The notes under the pieces: generated by a model
What the model was told of the DNA's origin: nothing
The model's database searches: none
What the model saw: only the letters and a program-made list of their open reading frames with translations
Origin: Plantactinospora endophytica
Lineage (GTDB): Bacteria; Actinomycetota; Actinomycetes; Mycobacteriales; Micromonosporaceae
Assembly (NCBI RefSeq): GCF_016862915.1
Contig: NZ_BONW01000044.1
Span: forward strand, 62,001-126,000
Direction of reading: 5' to 3'
DNA length: 64,000 nt
Part shown: one piece after another, positions 1-9,762 of the stretch
Layout: every line of letters starts with the position of its first letter
Position numbering within the stretch: position 1 is the stretch's first letter
Translations under genes and position numbers: made by a program

Positions 1-2416
1 CCAGCGCCCGGCGCACCTCGTCGGCCGGCACGTCGGCGTCCAGCACCAGCGCCACGTCGATCAGCGCGGGCGGGTACCCGGAGATCTGCGGCGCCGGCAC
101 CACCGGGGCGGGCGGCAACGCGTCCAGGTCGAGTTCGAGGGCACTGGTCCGGGCCGGCAGGTCCAGCGCGGCCAGCGCCGCCGGATGCAGTTCACCGGCG
201 TGCCCGACCAGTACGTCGTCGACCCGGAACTCGGCACACCTGCCGGGGTGCCAGGGCGCGTACGCCGTCTGCCGGACCACGATCCGGTCACCCGCGATCC
301 CGGCGGCGGCCAGCACCATCCGGCCCGCCTCCACCGCGTCCGCCCAGCCGGCCGGGCGACCGGCGCCCCACCAGCCGGCCGGCTCGACCTCGCCGCTGAG
401 TACGGCGGCGACCCGCCACGGCTGGTCCGGGAGTACGGCGTCGGCGGCCCGGAACTCCTCGTCGCTCGGCCGGTGGTCGACACCCATCGCGGGCGGCGCC
501 CCGGTGTGCGGTCGGGGCAGGAAGACCATGCCGATCTCGTAGAGCGCCACGTCCCGGTGGCCTCGGCCGAGGTTGCGACGCAGCGTGCCGAGCAGGGTGC
601 CGAGCAGCATCGTCCGCATCAGCGGCTCGGTGTCGGCGAGCGGGTTGGCCAGCCGCACCGCGTTCCGGCGCGGGTCGTCGGCGGGCAGACCGAGCCGGTC
701 GAACAGCTCCGGGGCGACGAACGGCGGGGAGAGCGCCTCGACGTAGCCGTTCTCGGCCAGCGTCCGGCTCACCGAGCGGCGCCGCCGCTGCTCCGGGGTC
801 AGCCCCCGGCCGGGCGGCGCGACCGGCAGCACCGACGGCACCTTGTCGTAGCCGTCCAGCCGGATCACCTCCTCGACCAGGTCCGCCGGGTCGGTGAGGT
901 CCGGCCGCCAGCTCGGCGGGGTCACCACCAGGGTGTCCGGGCCGCTCGCGTGCCGCCCCCCGTGCCCGTTGCCGGTCGCGGTACGCCCGTCGCCGATCGC
1001 CACCGCGCAGCCGACCCGCTCCAGCAGCGCGATCGTCCGCTCCGGCTCGTACGCCACCCCGGCGCGTCGAGCCGGCAGGTCCGCCTCGATCACGATCCGC
1101 TGGGCGGGGCGGACGTGGTCGATGTCCAGCACCTCGGCGCCGGCCGTGCCACCGCCGTACGTGGTGAGCAGCTCGACCGCCCGCTCCAGGGCGACCAGCG
1201 GCAGGGCCGGGTCGACGCCCCGCTCCCAGCGCTTGGCTGCCTCGCTGAACAGCCGGTGCCGGCGGGCCGTCCGGCCGACCACCACCGGGTCCCAGTGCGC
1301 CGCCTCGAAGAGCACGTCGGTGGTGCTGTCGGCGACCTCGCTGGTCTCGCCGCCCATCACGGCGGCAAGCGAGATCGGCACCCCGCCGTTCGACGCTCCA
1401 CCGTTCGGCACTCCGCCGTCCCCGGCAGTCCCGCCGTTCCCGCTCGCCCCGCCGGGCAGGCCGGCGTCGCAGATCACCAGGTCCTCGGGGTCGAGGGCCC
1501 GGTCGACGCCGTCCAGCGTGGTCAGCCGCTCCCCGGGCACCGCCCGGCGGACCACCAGCTCGCCCCGGAGCGCGGCCAGGTCGAAGGCGTGCATCGGCTG
1601 GCCCAGCTCGACCATCAGGTAGTTGGTGATGTCGACCGGCAGCGAGATGGTCCGGATGCCGGCGTGGGTGAGCCGCTGCCGCATCCACTTCGGCGACTCG
1701 GCGGCCGGGTCGATCCCCCGTACCACCCGGGCGGCGAACCGGTCGCAGCCGACGGTGTCCAGCACCCGGACCGGGTACGCCGGCTCCGCCGTCGCTCCCG
1801 TGGCGGGCGCCAGCCCCGGGTCGCGGAACGGCACTTCGAAGGCGTGCGACAGCTCCCGGGCCAGGCCGCGTACGGAGAGCGCGTACCCCCGGTCCGGGGT
1901 AATCTCGACCTCGACGATCACGTCGTCGAGCCCGACCAACGGCCGCGCGTCGTCGCCGGGCTTGGCCGGCACGTCCTCGGGCAGCACCAGGATGCCGTCG
2001 TGGTCGTCGCCGATGCCCAGCTCCCGGACCGAACAGATCATCCCGTTCGAGTTCCGCCCGTACGTCTTCCGGGCGCCGATGGCGAACCCGCCGGGCAGTA
2101 CGCCACCGGGCAGGATCACCACCACCCGGTCACCGACGACAAAGTTCGTCGCCCCGCAGACGATCTCCTGCGGCTCGCCGCTGCCGTTCGCGGCGCCGAC
2201 GTCGACCCGGCAGAACCGAATCGGCTTCTTGAACCCGGTCAACTCCTCGATTTCGAGCACCTCGCCGACCACCAGCGAACCGGTGACGGTCGTCCGCAGG
2301 TCCACGATGGACTCGACCTCGATGCCGAGGTTGACCAGGGCCTGGTCCAACTCCTCGGGGCTCAGCTCGGCCGGCAGGTCGACGTACTCGCGCAGCCAGG
2401 AAAGAGGGATTCGCAT
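1..2416 (-). CDS. pheT: Phenylalanyl-tRNA synthetase beta subunit (3' end beyond window)
   Basis: Beta chain of the cytoplasmic alpha2-beta2 PheRS that charges tRNA-Phe. The frame opens with MRIPLSWLREYV, which is typical of PheT, and stays open to the left edge, so the C-terminal FDX-ACB domain is incomplete. About 805 codons are visible: an N-terminal tRNA-binding OB fold (about residues 40-150), then the B3/B4 and B5 domains with motifs such as GQPMHAFD and SLAAVMGGETSE. Two low-complexity insertions stand out. One is a Gly/Asn-rich run of roughly 25 residues just before the VMGG motif (about 1379-1459). The other is a shorter GNGHGG-type insert in B5. pheT lies 90 bp downstream of pheS with a tiny ORF between them. 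Confidence 0.97.
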   Translation of the reverse strand, partial: MRIPLSWLREYVDLPAELSPEELDQALVNLGIEVESIVDLRTTVTGSLVVGEVLEIEELTGFKKPIRFCRVDVGAANGSGEPQEIVCGATNFVVGDRVVVILPGGVLPGGFAIGARKTYGRNSNGMICSVRELGIGDDHDGILVLPEDVPAKPGDDARPLVGLDDVIVEVEITPDRGYALSVRGLARELSHAFEVPFRDPGLAPATGATAEPAYPVRVLDTVGCDRFAARVVRGIDPAAESPKWMRQRLTHAGIRTISLPVDITNYLMVELGQPMHAFDLAALRGELVVRRAVPGERLTTLDGVDRALDPEDLVICDAGLPGGASGNGGTAGDGGVPNGGASNGGVPISLAAVMGGETSEVADSTTDVLFEAAHWDPVVVGRTARRHRLFSEAAKRWERGVDPALPLVALERAVELLTTYGGGTAGAEVLDIDHVRPAQRIVIEADLPARRAGVAYEPERTIALLERVGCAVAIGDGRTATGNGHGGRHASGPDTLVVTPPSWRPDLTDPADLVEEVIRLDGYDKVPSVLPVAPPGRGLTPEQRRRRSVSRTLAENGYVEALSPPFVAPELFDRLGLPADDPRRNAVRLANPLADTEPLMRTMLLGTLLGTLRRNLGRGHRDVALYEIGMVFLPRPHTGAPPAMGVDHRPSDEEFRAADAVLPDQPWRVAAVLSGEVEPAGWWGAGRPAGWADAVEAGRMVLAAAGIAGDRIVVRQTAYAPWHPGRCAEFRVDDVLVGHAGELHPAALAALDLPARTSALELDLDALPPAPVVPAPQISGYPPALIDVALVLDADVPADEVRRAL

Positions 2417-2419
2417 GAC

Positions 2420-2500
2420 TCAGACCACCGCATCCGTTCCGTCGTCCACCAGGATGTCGTCCATCAGGATGTCGTCCGTCAGGATCACGTCGTTCGCCAT
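2420..2500 (-). CDS. Possible 26-residue acidic peptide between pheS and pheT
   Basis: An ATG ORF fills the gap between pheS (stop at 2506) and pheT (start at 2416). It encodes a strongly acidic peptide with an imperfect repeat (ILTDD, ILMDD, ILVDD) from a 15-bp tandem DNA repeat. GAGG lies about 10 nt upstream of its ATG, and its stop lies 3 nt before the pheT start. I do not recognise a family. It may be a translated spacer that couples pheS to pheT, or just expanded repeat DNA that happens to stay open. Confidence 0.3.
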   Translation of the reverse strand: MANDVILTDDILMDDILVDDGTDAVV

Positions 2501-2505
2501 CCCGC

Positions 2506-3975
<1,470 letters not shown>

Positions 3976-4860
3976 TTATGCGCCCTCGGGCGCGGAACGG
4001 GCGGCCCCGGGTCGCAGGGCTCTGGCCGAAGCGTACAGGCAGACGGCGGCGGCAGCAGCCAGGTTGAGGCTCTCGGCCCGGCCGTGCAGCGGCACGCGTA
4101 CCCGGGCGTCGGCGGCGTCGGCCAACTCCGCCGGCAGGCCGTGCGCCTCGGAGCCGAACAGCCAGGCGGTCGGCCGGGCCAGGCCACCGGCATCGGTCAA
4201 CTCGTCCAGGTCGGTCTCGCCGTAGCCGGAGGCGGCCAGCACGGTCAGTCCGGCCGCGCGCAGTTCGGCCAGCACGGCGATCGGGTCGGCGGCCCGGACC
4301 ACGTCGAGGTGGAAGAGGCTGCCGGCTGACGAGCGCACGCACTTGCCGTTGTACGGGTCGACCGCGTCCCCGGCGAAGACCACCGCACCCGCCCCGGCCG
4401 CGTCGGCGGTACGGAGCACGGTGCCGGCGTTGCCCGGATCACGGATCTCGGCCAGCACGGCGACGAGCCGGGGGCGCCTGGCCAGCGCCTCGCCGATCGA
4501 CACGTCCACCTGGGCGCAGACGGCGACGATGCCCTGCGGGGCGACGGTCTCGGCCAGCGCCGCCAGCCCCTCCTCGGTCACCCCGGAGACCGGCACTCCC
4601 GCCCGGCTGGCGGCGTCGGCCAGCTCGGCGTACCGGTCGAGCCCGGCCGGGGTGCCGAACAGCTCGACCAGCACGCCCGGTGCGGCCAGCGCCTCCCGGA
4701 CGGCCTGCGGGCCCTCGGCCAGAAACCGGCCGGTGGTGTCGCGTTCGCGGCGCCGGTGCAGCCGCCGCGCCGCGACGATCCTCGGGGTACGCGGAGTGAA
4801 CAGCGGCTGCTCCGCCGCCCGGACATGGTCGAGGCGTCCCACCTGCGGGTTGACCGGCAT
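3976..4860 (-). CDS. SpoU/TrmH-family RNA 2'-O-methyltransferase
   Basis: A 294-residue SPOUT methyltransferase expected to methylate a ribose 2'-OH in rRNA or tRNA using SAM. An N-terminal substrate-binding domain (about residues 25-105) precedes the SpoU domain with its three motifs: NAGTVLRTADAAG (motif 1), FGSEAHGLP (motif 2) and VPLHGRAESLNLAAAAAV (motif 3). The ATG at 4860 has GAGG 8 nt upstream and lies 29 bp after rplT, so it probably extends the infC-rpmI-rplT transcript, a frequent arrangement in actinobacteria. The target nucleotide cannot be read from sequence. Confidence 0.92.
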   Translation of the reverse strand: MPVNPQVGRLDHVRAAEQPLFTPRTPRIVAARRLHRRRERDTTGRFLAEGPQAVREALAAPGVLVELFGTPAGLDRYAELADAASRAGVPVSGVTEEGLAALAETVAPQGIVAVCAQVDVSIGEALARRPRLVAVLAEIRDPGNAGTVLRTADAAGAGAVVFAGDAVDPYNGKCVRSSAGSLFHLDVVRAADPIAVLAELRAAGLTVLAASGYGETDLDELTDAGGLARPTAWLFGSEAHGLPAELADAADARVRVPLHGRAESLNLAAAAAVCLYASARALRPGAARSAPEGA

Positions 4861-4889
4861 GCGGGACGCCTCGATCGGGTGTCGCGGAA

Positions 4890-5282
4890 TCAGGCGGCCT
4901 GAGCCGACGCGCCACCGGTGCCCTCGGCCGCCACGGCGGCGCGGGCGACCTCGACGATGGCCGCGAAGGCCGTCGGGTCGTTGACGGCGAGGTCGGCCAG
5001 GATCTTGCGGTCCACCTCGACGCCGGCCAGCTTCAGGCCCTGGATGAGCCGGTTGTAGGTCATCCCGTTGGCGCGGGCTGCCGCGTTGATCCGGGTGATC
5101 CAGAGCTGCCGGAAGTCGCCCTTGCGGTCGCGCCGGTCCCGGTAGGCGTACTGCATCGAGTGCAGCACCTGCTCCTTGGCCTTGCGGTAGAGCCGGGACC
5201 GCTGGCCACGGTAGCCGCTGGCGGTCTCCAGCAGCGTACGGCGCTTCTTCTGGGCGTTCACTGACCGCTTGACGCGTGCCAT
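4890..5282 (-). CDS. rplT: 50S ribosomal protein L20
   Basis: L20, an early 23S rRNA-binding assembly protein, 130 residues starting [15 protein letters not shown], with the basic N-terminal helix and the globular part containing [18 protein letters not shown]. The C-terminus has an Ala/Gly tail ([11 protein letters not shown]) seen in high-GC actinobacteria. It lies 32 bp after rpmI in the standard infC-rpmI-rplT operon. Confidence 0.98.
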   Translation of the reverse strand: MARVKRSVNAQKKRRTLLETASGYRGQRSRLYRKAKEQVLHSMQYAYRDRRDRKGDFRQLWITRINAAARANGMTYNRLIQGLKLAGVEVDRKILADLAVNDPTAFAAIVEVARAAVAAEGTGGASAQAA

Positions 5283-5314
5283 CTCAACTACTCCTTCAGG
5301 TCAAGGGGCGCGCG

Positions 5315-5509
5315 TCAGCGGGCCAGCAACTTCTTGATTCGCTTGAAATCGGCCTTGGCCACCTCGACGGTGCCGGTGAGCCGGCGAGTCCGGGTGGAGG
5401 ACTTCTTCTCCAGGTTGTGGCGGAGGCCGGCCTGCTGGGCAACGATCTTGCCCTTGCCGGTCACCTTGACCCGCTTGCCCATCCCGGTGTGGCTCTTCAT
5501 CTTCGGCAT
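5315..5509 (-). CDS. rpmI: 50S ribosomal protein L35
   Basis: L35, 64 residues, starting MPKMKSHTGMGKRVKVTGKG and ending KRIKKLLAR. It is basic, full length and very conserved. It lies 20 bp after infC and 32 bp before rplT. Confidence 0.98.
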   Translation of the reverse strand: MPKMKSHTGMGKRVKVTGKGKIVAQQAGLRHNLEKKSSTRTRRLTGTVEVAKADFKRIKKLLAR

Positions 5510-5529
5510 CTTGGTGCGTCTCTCCCCTG

Positions 5530-6168
5530 TTACTCGCCGGTGGTTCCGGCGGGTCCGGCCGGGCCGGGCGCTGCCTCGGCGACCGGCGATGCCTCGGCGA
5601 CACCGGCCTCCCGCTCACGCGGCGAGCCAGCCCGGGCAGCCGTGGCGGCGGCCTTGGTGGCCCGGTGCGGAGCCAGGACCATGATCATGTTACGGCCGTC
5701 CTGCTTGGGAGCGGCCTCGACGTACCCCAGTTCCGAGATCTCGGATTCGAGTCGGCGCAGGAGCCGGTAGCCCAGCTCCGGTCGACTCTGCTCGCGACCG
5801 CGGAACATGATCGTCACCTTGACCTTGTCGCCCGCCTTGAGGAACCGCACCACGTGACCCTTCTTGGTCTCGTAGTCGTGCGGGTCGATCTTCGGCCGGA
5901 GCTTCATTTCCTTGATGACGGTCTGTTGCTGGTTACGCCTGGCTTCGCGCGCCTTGAGTGCGGACTCGTACTTGTATTTTCCGAAGTCCATGAGCTTGCA
6001 CACCGGCGGGCGCGCCATCGGCGCAACCTCGACCAGGTCCAGGTCGACGTCCGCGGCCAGCTGCAGAGCGCGCTCCAGTGGGACGATGCCCACCTGCTCG
6101 CCCTCAGGGCCGACCAGTCGGACCTCACGTGCCCGGATCTGCTCGTTCACGCGTGGCTCGACGCTGAT
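5530..6168 (-). CDS. infC: Translation initiation factor IF-3, probable ATC start
   Basis: IF-3 binds the 30S subunit and monitors start-codon selection. The protein has the N-terminal domain (about residues 8-80), a Lys/Arg linker and the C-terminal domain with the [17 protein letters not shown] segment, followed by a roughly 35-residue Ala/Glu/Pro tail. The first conventional start, GTG at 6150, is 22 nt from any Shine-Dalgarno. An in-frame ATC at 6168 lies 4 nt after AGGAGG and adds the residues I-S-V-E-P-R seen in actinobacterial IF-3. infC in E. coli uses AUU, and rare starts let IF-3 repress its own translation. It is the first gene of infC-rpmI-rplT. Confidence 0.93.
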   Translation of the reverse strand: MSVEPRVNEQIRAREVRLVGPEGEQVGIVPLERALQLAADVDLDLVEVAPMARPPVCKLMDFGKYKYESALKAREARRNQQQTVIKEMKLRPKIDPHDYETKKGHVVRFLKAGDKVKVTIMFRGREQSRPELGYRLLRRLESEISELGYVEAAPKQDGRNMIMVLAPHRATKAAATAARAGSPREREAGVAEASPVAEAAPGPAGPAGTTGE

Positions 6169-6178
6169 GGGGCCTCCT
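6166..6178 (-). promoter_or_regulatory. infC ribosome binding site and rare ATC start
   Basis: On the minus strand AGGAGG (6178-6173) is followed by CCCC and then ATC. No ATG, GTG or TTG lies at a usable distance, so this site decides the start. The arrangement fits IF-3 autoregulation through a start codon that IF-3 itself rejects. Confidence 0.7.
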
Positions 6179-6234
6179 CGTGGTGATCCTCACCGGCCGC
6201 GCGTCAGCGGTGGCCGGTCCTGTTGTCTTCGACC

Positions 6235-6266
6235 CAAAGCAGAAGGCCCCGGCACATGCCAGGGCC
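6235..6266 (-). terminator. Attenuator-like hairpin in infC leader
   Basis: Minus-strand GGCCCTGGCA and TGCCGGGGCC pair with one G-U over 9-10 bp (6245-6266), followed by TTCTGCTTT. It lies about 75 nt before the infC start, so it looks like a leader terminator or attenuator rather than a gene-end terminator. No competing antiterminator stem was worked out. Confidence 0.5.
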
Positions 6267-6391
6267 CGCTCGACCGGTCGTGGCGATCGACGATCGCACC
6301 CGAATCGGCAAAGCCGAACCGGTGACCGGACCCGGCCACCGGAGATGGCGACGCGGGTGGGAGCAGGCGCTCCGCTTCTTGACTGCCTGTG

Positions 6392-6421
6392 GATAGACCC
6401 AGACAGTGGTCGACTGGTAAA
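6392..6421 (-). promoter_or_regulatory. Candidate infC promoter
   Basis: TTTACC (6421-6416) and TCTATC (6397-6392) are separated by 18 bp on the minus strand, placing a start point about 130 nt upstream of the attenuator-like hairpin. The -10 match is imperfect. Confidence 0.3.
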
Positions 6422-6490
6422 GACTAGCAGGTCAGCCCGCAGGATGCCAAAACGGGCACGCCGGGGACGGCGGGCCGCCGAGGGACGGTT

Positions 6491-7033
6491 TTACTCCGCC
6501 GGTCCCGCCGGGGCGGCCAACGACGCCGACGGGGCTTCCTGTCCCGGGCCGGGCTCGTGTGGCAGGTGGGCCGCCTGGTGCGCGGCGTGCAGGGCGCGCA
6601 GTCCGCGTACCCCGTCGACCGCCAGCTCGCGGTCCACCGCCTGCAACGCCAGCACCGACACCAGCTCGTCGTCGTGCAGCTCCAGGCTGGCCCAGGCCGA
6701 GCCCCGGTCGAACCGTACCGCCCGGACCACGTCCCAGGGCAGGTCGTAGCTGCCGAAGACGTTGCGCACCCGGACCCCACGGGCGTCCGCCTCCACCCGG
6801 GGCCGGGTGAAGAGCAGCACCACGAAGCCGCCCAGCACGCCCAGCCCCACCATGGCGAGCTGGTCGCCGCGCTGGAAGGTGGCCGCACCCGAGCCGGTCG
6901 AGCCGCGCAACCCGATGCTCAGCAGGGCGAACATGACCACCAGCGCGGGAGCCAGGATCCAGCAGACCAGCCGGATGCGTCGCGGACGCACGCTGACGGT
7001 GCCGGGATCACGGGCGACGGCGGAATCGGTCAC
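6491..7033 (-). CDS. PH-domain membrane protein
   Basis: A 180-residue protein with two hydrophobic helices (about residues 20-42 and 58-76) followed by a small bacterial PH-like domain containing RVRNVFGSYDLPWDVVRAVRF and LHDDELVSVLALQAV. The last 35 residues are Ala/Pro/His-rich. The frame extends upstream, but the GTG at 7033 (VTDSAVARDPG) gives the usual short N-terminus before the first helix. Proteins of this type near translation genes are common in actinobacteria. Their role is unknown. Confidence 0.75.
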   Translation of the reverse strand: MTDSAVARDPGTVSVRPRRIRLVCWILAPALVVMFALLSIGLRGSTGSGAATFQRGDQLAMVGLGVLGGFVVLLFTRPRVEADARGVRVRNVFGSYDLPWDVVRAVRFDRGSAWASLELHDDELVSVLALQAVDRELAVDGVRGLRALHAAHQAAHLPHEPGPGQEAPSASLAAPAGPAE

Positions 7034-7228
7034 GCCGCCCAGTCTGCCATCCGACACCCGGCCGACCACCGCCAGCCCGGCGCACCGGCCCGAAGATCGG
7101 CCGCCCGGCACAGTGAGCCTGCACCGGCGGAGGTCCGGGACGCAGTTGACGCAGCCCGATGCCGATCGCCCGAGTCCCGTCCCGACCGACAGCGGCGGCG
7201 GGGCGGTTCAGGTGGCAGGCGGGGCAGT

Positions 7229-8179
7229 TTAGGTGGCGGCCGGGGTGCCCCGGGCGGCCCGGCCGGAGACCACCACCGCGAGCAGGGTCAGCACCGCGCC
7301 GACCAGTACCGCCAGGCTCGCGCCCGGTCCCCCGGGCCGCAGGTCGAGCAGGAGCGCCCCACCCAACTGCCCGGCGACCAGGGCCAGGCCGGTCCGGAGC
7401 AGCCCCATCGACCGGATCCCGACCAGCAGTGCCACGGTGATGCTGACGCCGAGCGGGCCGCCGACGTACAGGTACCACTCGTCGGGCCAGTCGACGGCGC
7501 CGAGTTGGGCTACTGCGCCGGTCACCGCCGCCACCGGCAGCATCGCCGCGCTGCTCACCGCGAAGTTGACCGCCGTGGCGGCGGCCGGGTTGGCGGTCGT
7601 GGAGATCCGGCCGTTCAGCGCACCCTGCACGGCGACCAGCACCCCGCAGACGACACCGAGGAGTACCAGCCCCACCGCCAGGTCGCCGACCGGCCGGCCG
7701 AACTGGGCCAGCGCCACCGCCGCGATCCCGAGCAGCGCCCCGGCCACCCGGGACCGGGTCAGCCCCATCCGGCCGGCCGGAGCCAGCCGGGTCCGGTCGA
7801 CCACGAGTCCGCCGCCACTGTTGCCGGCCACCTGGGCGATCGTGTAGACCGCGACCCCGAGTACCGGGACGATGTACGTCGCCGCGACGATGAAGAACGC
7901 CCCGCACAGTCCACCGAGGTACGTCCACCACGGCAGCCGGGTCCGGCGCAGCACCCCCAGCGCGGTACGCATCGACGGCAGCGCGACCAGACCGAGCAGC
8001 ACCAGCGCCACTCCCCCGGCGTTGTTGACCAGCGCCCCGATGATCGGATGCCCGGCCCGCTCGCCCATCTCGGCGTTGGCCAGGCTCTGCGCCGCCGACC
8101 CGACTCCGGCCAGCACGGTCAGGCCGATCGCGGCCCAGCCGGGCAGTACCTTCACCGGGATACCCGGCACCCGTCCCAC
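7229..8179 (-). CDS. YdcZ-like (DUF606) DMT-superfamily transporter
   Basis: A 316-residue integral membrane protein with about ten hydrophobic helices. Two homologous halves carry the DUF606 pattern: SAAQSLANAEMGERAGHPII near the N-terminus and VAVQGALNGRISTTANPAAA in the middle. The family belongs to the drug/metabolite transporter superfamily, and the substrate is unknown. A GTG at 8239 is in frame, but the GTG at 8179 follows GGAG by 7 nt and removes a polar leader that looks untranslated. It appears to be monocistronic. Confidence 0.8.
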   Translation of the reverse strand: MGRVPGIPVKVLPGWAAIGLTVLAGVGSAAQSLANAEMGERAGHPIIGALVNNAGGVALVLLGLVALPSMRTALGVLRRTRLPWWTYLGGLCGAFFIVAATYIVPVLGVAVYTIAQVAGNSGGGLVVDRTRLAPAGRMGLTRSRVAGALLGIAAVALAQFGRPVGDLAVGLVLLGVVCGVLVAVQGALNGRISTTANPAAATAVNFAVSSAAMLPVAAVTGAVAQLGAVDWPDEWYLYVGGPLGVSITVALLVGIRSMGLLRTGLALVAGQLGGALLLDLRPGGPGASLAVLVGAVLTLLAVVVSGRAARGTPAAT

Positions 8180-8323
8180 AGCGACACTCCGTCCAGTCGC
8201 ACCGTCCGGTCGGGTCGCCGTTCGACCCGCCCCTCGCACAGCGCCGGTCCAGCTTCACAGCCGGCGGGTACGGCTGGCAGTGATCGTGACCAGGATCGCT
8301 CCGGCCCGGCCGGGCGCCGTTCG

Positions 8324-8402
8324 GCGATCACAGCCGATACCTGCGCGATCACAGCCGAGAACTGCGCAATCACAGCCGAGCCTGCGCGATCGCGGCCGTC
8401 GG
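8324..8402. repeat. Four-copy 21-bp tandem repeat
   Basis: Core GCGATCACAGCCGA recurs at 8324, 8345, 8366 (one change) and 8386 (degenerate, truncated), with a period of 20-21 bp. It lies between divergent promoters. Helical phasing of two turns would suit a protein-binding array, but no such protein is known here. Confidence 0.8.
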
Positions 8403-8493
8403 CGGGCGGACGTCGGCGGGCCGGTCACCTGGACCTGGGAGCATTCCGGCGGCGACGGTGGACACCGGCACCGGCGGTCGCTGGTCCGGGGAC

Positions 8494-8499
8494 GACAAT
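8494..8499 (+). promoter_or_regulatory. Possible -10 box for leaderless YchJ mRNA
   Basis: GACAAT ends 6 nt before the GTG at 8506, so transcription would start on or next to the start codon. No clear -35. Confidence 0.3.
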
Positions 8500-8505
8500 C
8501 GTCGG

Positions 8506-8919
8506 GTGGCGAAACGTAGGACCCGCCGGGCGGGCGGCGACGAGTCCGGCCGGCCCTGCCCGTGCGGCGCCGGACCGGCGTACGAGGAGTGCTGCGGCGC
8601 ACTGCACCAGGGGCGTACGGTCGCGGCGACCGCCGAGGCGCTGATGCGCTCCCGGTTCACCGCGTACGCCGTCGGCGACCCCGGGTACCTGCTGCGGACC
8701 TGGCACTCCCGCACCCGCCCGGCGCGGCTGGCGCTCGACCCGGCGGACCGGTGGACCCGGCTCGACATCCTCGACACCGAGCGGGGCGGGCTGTTCGACA
8801 CCGCCGGCATCGTGGAGTTCCGGGCCCACTACCGTCACTCGGGCCGCCCGGGCGAGCTGCACGAACGCAGCCGGTTCGGTCGCGAGGACGGCCAGTGGCG
8901 CTATCTCGACGCGGGATGA
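8506..8919 (+). CDS. YchJ family protein (SEC-C metal-binding motif)
   Basis: A 137-residue protein with an N-terminal SEC-C-like Cys cluster (PCPCG, then EECCG) followed by the YchJ domain containing ALMRSRFTAYAVGDPGYLLRTW. The C-terminal part is a small NTF2-like fold (VEFRAHYRHSG, DGQWRYLDAG). The SEC-C motif probably binds zinc. The biochemical role of YchJ is not established. A start at 8458 is in frame, but the GTG at 8506 places VAKRRTRR directly before the Cys cluster, as in relatives, and suits a leaderless mRNA. Confidence 0.85.
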   Translation: MAKRRTRRAGGDESGRPCPCGAGPAYEECCGALHQGRTVAATAEALMRSRFTAYAVGDPGYLLRTWHSRTRPARLALDPADRWTRLDILDTERGGLFDTAGIVEFRAHYRHSGRPGELHERSRFGREDGQWRYLDAG

Positions 8920-8956
8920 GTCCGTCGGTAGCGGCTCGTCTTCACCCCCGACGCGG

Positions 8957-9001
8957 GTCACCACGCGACCGGTCACCACGCGACCGGTCATCGGGCGACC
9001 G
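8957..9001. repeat. Three 15-bp tandem repeats at the merR gene end
   Basis: GTCACCACGCGACCG occurs twice exactly and a third time with changes, running across the stop codon of the minus-strand MerR gene (8988). It lies in the convergent gap with the YchJ gene. Confidence 0.85.
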
Positions 9002-9413
9002 GATCGGCGGACGGCAGTGGGCACTGCGCAGTTTCCGCACACTCGACCAGGTCGGCGCAACCGGCCGACAGCGCCGCGCGTAGCGTGTCCGCGACGGTGG
9101 TCAGCTCGGCGATCCGCCCCTCCACCTCGGCCAACTTGACCCGGGCCCGCTCCGGCAGGCTGGGCTCGGCTCTTCGGCGCAGCGCCGGCCGGCCGGTGTC
9201 GAGCAGTTCGGCGACCTCGGCCAGGCTGAAGCCGAGCCGCTGCGCCGTCTTGATCGCCCGGAGCAGTGTCACCGCCTCCGCCGGGTACGTCCGGTGCCCG
9301 CCAGGTGTGCGGGCCGGCTCGGCGAGCAGGCCGCGCCGCTCGTAGTACCGCAGGGTCTGCTGGTTGACCCCGGCTGCCGCCGCGAGCTGGCCGGGGCGCA
9401 GGCCGTCAGGCAC
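8988..9413 (-). CDS. MerR-family regulator with C-terminal cysteines
   Basis: A 141-residue MerR regulator: winged helix (GQLAAAAGVNQQTLRYYERRGLL, residues 8-30), a hinge region, and a dimerisation helix ending in Cys119, Cys125 and Cys131. The DLVEC and QCP spacing resembles Hg/metal-sensing MerR proteins, but the helix Cys equivalent to MerR Cys82 is absent (Arg-rich there). The GTG start overlaps the preceding ORF by 8 bp, so the two are translationally coupled. It is probably autoregulated from the MerR-type promoter upstream. Confidence 0.88.
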   Translation of the reverse strand: MPDGLRPGQLAAAAGVNQQTLRYYERRGLLAEPARTPGGHRTYPAEAVTLLRAIKTAQRLGFSLAEVAELLDTGRPALRRRAEPSLPERARVKLAEVEGRIAELTTVADTLRAALSAGCADLVECAETAQCPLPSADPVAR

Positions 9414-9756
9414 GGTGCCCGTCTGCCGGTACCCGGGCGGCCAGCGCGTCGAGCACCCGGAGCTGCCCGGCTGGCACGGTGATCTCCCAGCACAGCCGGC
9501 CGTCGACCAGACCGAGGTGGAAGGCGAAGAAGGAGCAGCAGCCGGCCTCCCGGACCATCAGGTCGGCGACCCGGGCCGCCACCTGCGGGGTCGGAGTCAG
9601 TTCCAGCCGGAGCCGGGCCGGCTCGGCCCGGTACACCGAGCGGACCGCCGTGCCGAGCACCTCGTCGAACTCCGCGAGCCGCAGCGGCTGCTCCGCCGTC
9701 GGCAGGGTGCAGGCCGCCGGTACCGCCCCGGACGGGAAGTGTGCGATGTCTGCCAT
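9406..9756 (-). CDS. Small cysteine-containing protein coupled to MerR
   Basis: A 116-residue cytosolic protein with a central EAGCCSFFAFHLGL segment. The CC pair and a further Cys in RLCWEI suggest metal or thiol chemistry. I know this type as an uncharacterised actinobacterial family found beside MerR genes; that association is from memory and was not searched. The ATG at 9756 lies 6 nt after a -10 box, so the mRNA is probably leaderless. Its 3' end overlaps the merR start by 8 bp, so the protein and regulator are made together. Confidence 0.7.
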   Translation of the reverse strand: MADIAHFPSGAVPAACTLPTAEQPLRLAEFDEVLGTAVRSVYRAEPARLRLELTPTPQVAARVADLMVREAGCCSFFAFHLGLVDGRLCWEITVPAGQLRVLDALAARVPADGHRA

Positions 9757-9762
9757 ACCTCG

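Larger units (their letters stand above)
8180..8505. other. Divergent intergenic region with tandem repeat
   Basis: Spacer between the minus-strand transporter and the plus-strand YchJ gene. It contains a four-copy 21-bp repeat at 8324-8402 and a possible -10 box for the YchJ gene at 8494. I see no gene here. Confidence 0.5.
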
